Source of the DNA: Certhia americana
Lineage: Eukaryota > Chordata > Aves > Passeriformes > Certhiidae
DNA: 64,000 nt
Direction: 5' to 3'
Assembly (NCBI GenBank): GCA_018697195.1
Contig: CM031858.1
Coordinates: 76,904,818-76,968,817, forward strand
The notes beneath the pieces were generated by a model. That model was not told the origin of the DNA, ran no database searches, and worked only from the letters and a program-made list of their open reading frames with translations. Below, in pieces: positions 60,627 through 64,000 of this stretch (position 1 is the stretch's first letter; each line of letters opens with the position of its first letter). The translations under genes were made by a program, and so were the position numbers.

Positions 60627-61976
60627 ATAGATAAATTGTGTAACCTGCACAACAGAATTGGACAACACAAATAAACAGATAATTTTAAAAAACTGTGTAC
60701 AAATAGATATAAAGCAATACAAGGCCAGCAGATGTAGAGCTAACAGATAAAGCCTATCTGGGAGAAAGGAACACACAGAAGATTCCATTAGTCACAGAAG
60801 CATGGAATAATGGAATGCTTCATTGGGAGCAAATACAAAACTGTCTTAAAGATGATTAAGAATTTCTTCTCTTAAAAATATTTAAGTTTTTAAAATTTAT
60901 TTAATTTTTATTTTTTTTTTAATTTACATTGATTTAAGTGATTTGTTTTAGTCATTTACGTATGTAGACATATCTTTTTCTCTTGGTATAAAACTAGTAG
61001 CCTCCTAAAATTTAAATATTTCTTTTATCTTTCTGACTCTGTCCTAAAATAGTGGTATTGAGAGTGCTCTCTTTAAAACAATTATTTTGAAAAGAACTCA
61101 GAACAAAGTCTGATTTTGTATGTGCAGATGCTTATGTATGCTATCTCATACTAAAAGAGAAGAGATAGGTTAGAACGTGCAGAATCTCAGTATCTTTTCC
61201 ATTTCCTTCGTCAGCTGGAGAAATAACAGTTTATATTTGTTCAATAATATTAGCAGAAAGTGGAAAAATCTTTCTTCCCAGATGTCTGTTTTCTTCAGTG
61301 AGTGCTATATTCCAGGTTTATTGAAGGAGGCATTTGTCAACTTCAGAAATCAGAAACCATTCAAGACCATTCAGATTTTCTGAATAGTTTGCATCTCATT
61401 TTCTGTAAAGGAGAGAAAATTCCAAGCAAAGTGAGTGAAGCAAGCAAATTTGTACTTTCTCACAGGAAATTTTCTTTCACCTGAATTATTTTCAAATAAG
61501 ACAAGAGCATTTCCCCATATAGGTGGGATGGCATGCTTATTATATTATACAAGAATTTCACTACTTCTGATTCTCTTCCTCACACTTTTAGGCATTATGT
61601 GATATCTCTAATTCAACAATGTCTCGCCTCAGGCTTGCAGTTATTTTTCTTCTTTGAATATGTCAGATTGAAGGAGAATATTATTTTTAATAACATTTCA
61701 GATTTGACTTAATAAACATTTAAACCTTGAGTACAGTCTTTTTATCTGTCACAATAGGCAATCATCTTTTGTTTGTTACGTGTTTCTGGTTGGTCCCAGC
61801 GACAGTCTGACCACCTCATGGGAGTACGAAAAAAGGGAATACAAGACAAGGGAAAAAGAAATTGCTATTCACATTTGATAGGCTAGAAAACTAAGCAAAA
61901 TCTACCAAAACTACTCATGAACATACAGCAGTAAATAATTAATCAGGTTATTCATCCCTGAGTTTTCTCACCTCAA

Positions 61977-61990
61977 TTTTTTTTTTTTTT
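61977..61990. repeat. Poly(T) run, 14 bp
   Basis: Uninterrupted T14 with no associated retrocopy. Confidence 0.75.
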
Positions 61991-62229
61991 CACTTGACCA
62001 GGAAGTCTTAATTTTTTCTTCACAGTTTTACTTACATAATGTATTTTTGAAATTTAAAGAACCCACCTGAGGAAAACAAAACATTTTTTAATGTTCTCCT
62101 ATTACAAGGACTGTTTTATTTGAATTTCTTTCCTTTTGCTCCTAAGACAGGCACAGGCTGCTCTGTTCTCATGATATGCAGACAACTACAGTCAGCACCA
62201 TACACTAAATAAAGCCTTCAGCTGTTTCA

Positions 62230-62242
62230 AGTTCAAAGTTCA
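62230..62242. promoter_or_regulatory. Perfect AGTTCA direct repeat with 1-bp spacing (DR1-like)
   Basis: AGTTCA-A-AGTTCA is close to the DR1 element (AGGTCA spaced by one) bound by HNF4 or RXR heterodimers. It is embedded between two copies of AGCTGTTTC (62220-62228 and 62244-62252), so the whole stretch may be a small tandem duplication rather than a selected site. No promoter is visible nearby. Confidence 0.3.
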
Positions 62243-63835
62243 AAGCTGTTTCCTTTCCTTCAAGTCACAGATTGTTTTCAACATAGTGTCAATTTGTGGG
62301 ATATCAAAAATTGCTTTTTAACCTCACTTAACAGACCGAGACCCAATTACACTTTATGAAGACAGGATGTATGCCAGTGTGTAATTTAAAATATGCTGTG
62401 AGACCTCCTGTGAGCTCAGAATTTATCTTCTAAGTCATGGCTTTAAAAAAGTGTTTGTTTCTTTTATCTTGGGATGTTTCTTTCTATGCAATGAACATTA
62501 TCAGACTTCAAGGAGTCTGAAGGAAAGAAGAGCTTTTGCCTCTATATATCTGAGGGAAAACATATGCTATCACGCTTGATTGTTTGACAGAAATATAAGC
62601 TCATACCAGTTCTTGCTTTCACTACCATTCTCTGAAGGAAATTTATTGATGCTGCTATGGTGAATCTAAAGTTATTCCTCTGCTTTCTATTATGTTGTGT
62701 TTCTGCTTAATACACTTTCTTGTGTATTTACCTTTTAGTAAGTCTGGTTTTCTGTTCATGTTAGATATTTTGTGGTATCATTTTGGTACTGTAAATTAAA
62801 ATGTCACTGCAGACACAAGTCTCAGACTGAATTGAGAGTAAGCAAATCTTGAATTTTAACAACAGAGTATATTTATTTGTACATTTGGGAAAATGTAACT
62901 GCGTGTGTAAACTTTACCGAATTTGATCAAATTTTGTTTTGGGAAGCTGTTCAAAGTTCTGACAATAGCAGTATTGAATGTTATTACTTTGATTTCGTTA
63001 TTAAGGACTTCAGGTATGTAAAAATTGATGGTGGTCATCTACACATGTGTGAGTGAAATTCTATTTAAAATAGTTAAAGATTTTTTCTTTTCTCCCTTTT
63101 CCATCTCATTAAGTGAAGATTTTTTAATTTTTTAAATTTTTTTTTAATGAATTAAGATAAGTAGTTGAGTTGTACTGCATGTATGAGAAAATTTTCCATT
63201 TACTATGATTTGGAAACAAAACCGCTAGAAACCATTTGGGGGTTTGTGCATTGAAATGTTAATTGGTAAGACACAGCTATGATCTATTTCAGCCAGAGAT
63301 TTAGATAAGAAGTTTAGTATGGCTTCCTTGTAAATGAGATGTAATGCTTTAGTAAGTGAAGGGTCACTTTTTCCAATGGAATTCTAATGTGATCTCTAAA
63401 TTCTGTTTTTCAGTTTATACTAGCAAGTACTAGTGCAAATGGCCCTAGGACTGTTCTAATAAATTTTGTCATCATTACAGACACCTGAACACTGCTGCCT
63501 ACACCCACATTATGCTTCCAGTTTTTCACTTCCAGGGAATGTTTGGATAGACCATGAGAAATTGTTTTTGATAATATGGACTTCGGTGGTTTATTTCTTT
63601 TAATCGAAGTGTTTAAGCGAAAACAGGATTTAGCATATTTCATTCAGGTCTTGAAAACATATTAAATGATAAATAAAGCAAAATATAGATAAATTTAAGT
63701 CTATAGGTGACATTTTAAATTCAGTGTTTAGAATTAATGTGTAAACAGTAAAATGTTACTAATCATTAAAATTTAAAAAGACATTTGTTTGGAAGGAAAA
63801 AAACCATTAGAACAGTCACATTTAATTTCTATTTT

Positions 63836-64000
63836 CATAGAGTAATAGGATCATTTAGTTTGGCAAAGATCTTTAAGATCATCAAGTCCAACCACTAAAC
63901 CAGGAGTGTCAAATGTACCTCTAAACCATGTGCTTGAGTATCTTATTTACACATCTCTTAAATAACTCCAGGGAGGGTGACTCAACCACTCATTTGCATT
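63836..64000 (-). mobile_element. CR1 LINE 3' end, minus strand, runs out of the window
   Basis: The plus strand reads CATAGAGTAATAGGATCATT, then AAGATCATCAAGTCCAACCA, ACCACTAAACCAGGAGTGTC and CTCCAGGGAGGGTGACTCAA. This is the complement of the CR1 3' UTR and the end of ORF2. The CR1 terminus is at 63836 and the element continues beyond 64000, so its full length is unknown. Confidence 0.9.

Larger units (their letters stand above)
60627..63835. other. AT-rich non-coding DNA, no gene seen
   Basis: No gene recognised. TCACAGAAGCATGGAATAATGG at about 60791 vaguely resembles a CR1 terminus but does not extend. A DR1-like direct repeat lies at 62230-62242 and a T14 run at 61977-61990. Open frames are 60-163 codons with no recognisable domain; the longest (minus, 60297-60788) overlaps the CR1. 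Confidence 0.55.

Noticed and set aside
1..64000. CRISPR arrays, operons, ribosome binding sites, prokaryotic mobile elements
   Set aside because: Nothing of prokaryotic type is present. The repeats are eukaryotic retroelements and microsatellites.
1..64000. tRNA, 5S, U-snRNA or well-known microRNA genes
   Set aside because: I looked by eye for conserved boxes and familiar mature sequences and found none. A covariance-model scan could still reveal diverged copies.

Overview
The window reads as AT-rich, non-coding nuclear DNA from a bird, most likely a passerine. Several fragments of chicken-repeat-1 (CR1) LINEs end in the family's ATTCTGTGATT-type 3' terminus. Numerous solo LTRs resemble ERVK and ERVL families I associate with songbird genomes. 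There are no Alu, L1, B1 or plant/insect-type repeats. No protein-coding exon, tRNA, rRNA, snRNA or CpG-island promoter could be recognised. No open frame on either strand exceeds about 206 codons, and the longest ones are inside, or antisense to, retroelements. The window is therefore intergenic or intronic, and the sequence alone does not say which.

Layout. 1-8.4 kb is AT-rich DNA with one old ERVL-type solo LTR (3664-4302) and two perfect 14-bp-stem hairpins near 2.4 and 2.9 kb. 8.4-10.9 kb is a GC-richer retroelement block: a 5'-truncated CR1 (8399-9522) followed 32 bp later by a 1.34-kb LTR-type element with a perfect 5-bp target duplication. 10.9-22 kb is quiet apart from two small convergent CR1 tails at 18 kb. 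At 22.0-23.1 kb two different minus-strand LTRs abut. 23-40 kb is mostly unannotated, with a CR1 tail at 28.9 kb and a 62-bp unknown sequence present twice (25.6 and 29.8 kb). A compact ERVK solo LTR lies at 40.6 kb. An LTR cluster occupies 49.4-52.3 kb: two ERVL/ERVK-like LTRs, then a second copy of the compact ERVK LTR in opposite orientation. 52.3-58.8 kb is quiet. At 58.9-60.6 kb an old CR1 ORF2 fragment is split by a 718-bp LTR with a perfect TCAGG duplication. The window ends inside another CR1 tail (63836-64000).

The genes do not work together here, because none are visible. What the window records is retrotransposition: CR1 copies (all dead, with reverse transcriptase active-site residues lost in both copies where that motif is present) and endogenous-retrovirus LTRs left by LTR-LTR recombination. 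The least ordinary object is the ERVK solo LTR at 51951-52285. Its two ends are 44-bp inverted copies of each other (42/44 identical) and sit directly against a perfect 6-bp target duplication, while its sister LTR at 40565-40897 lacks that arrangement. All family assignments rest on recalled consensus features, not on a database search.
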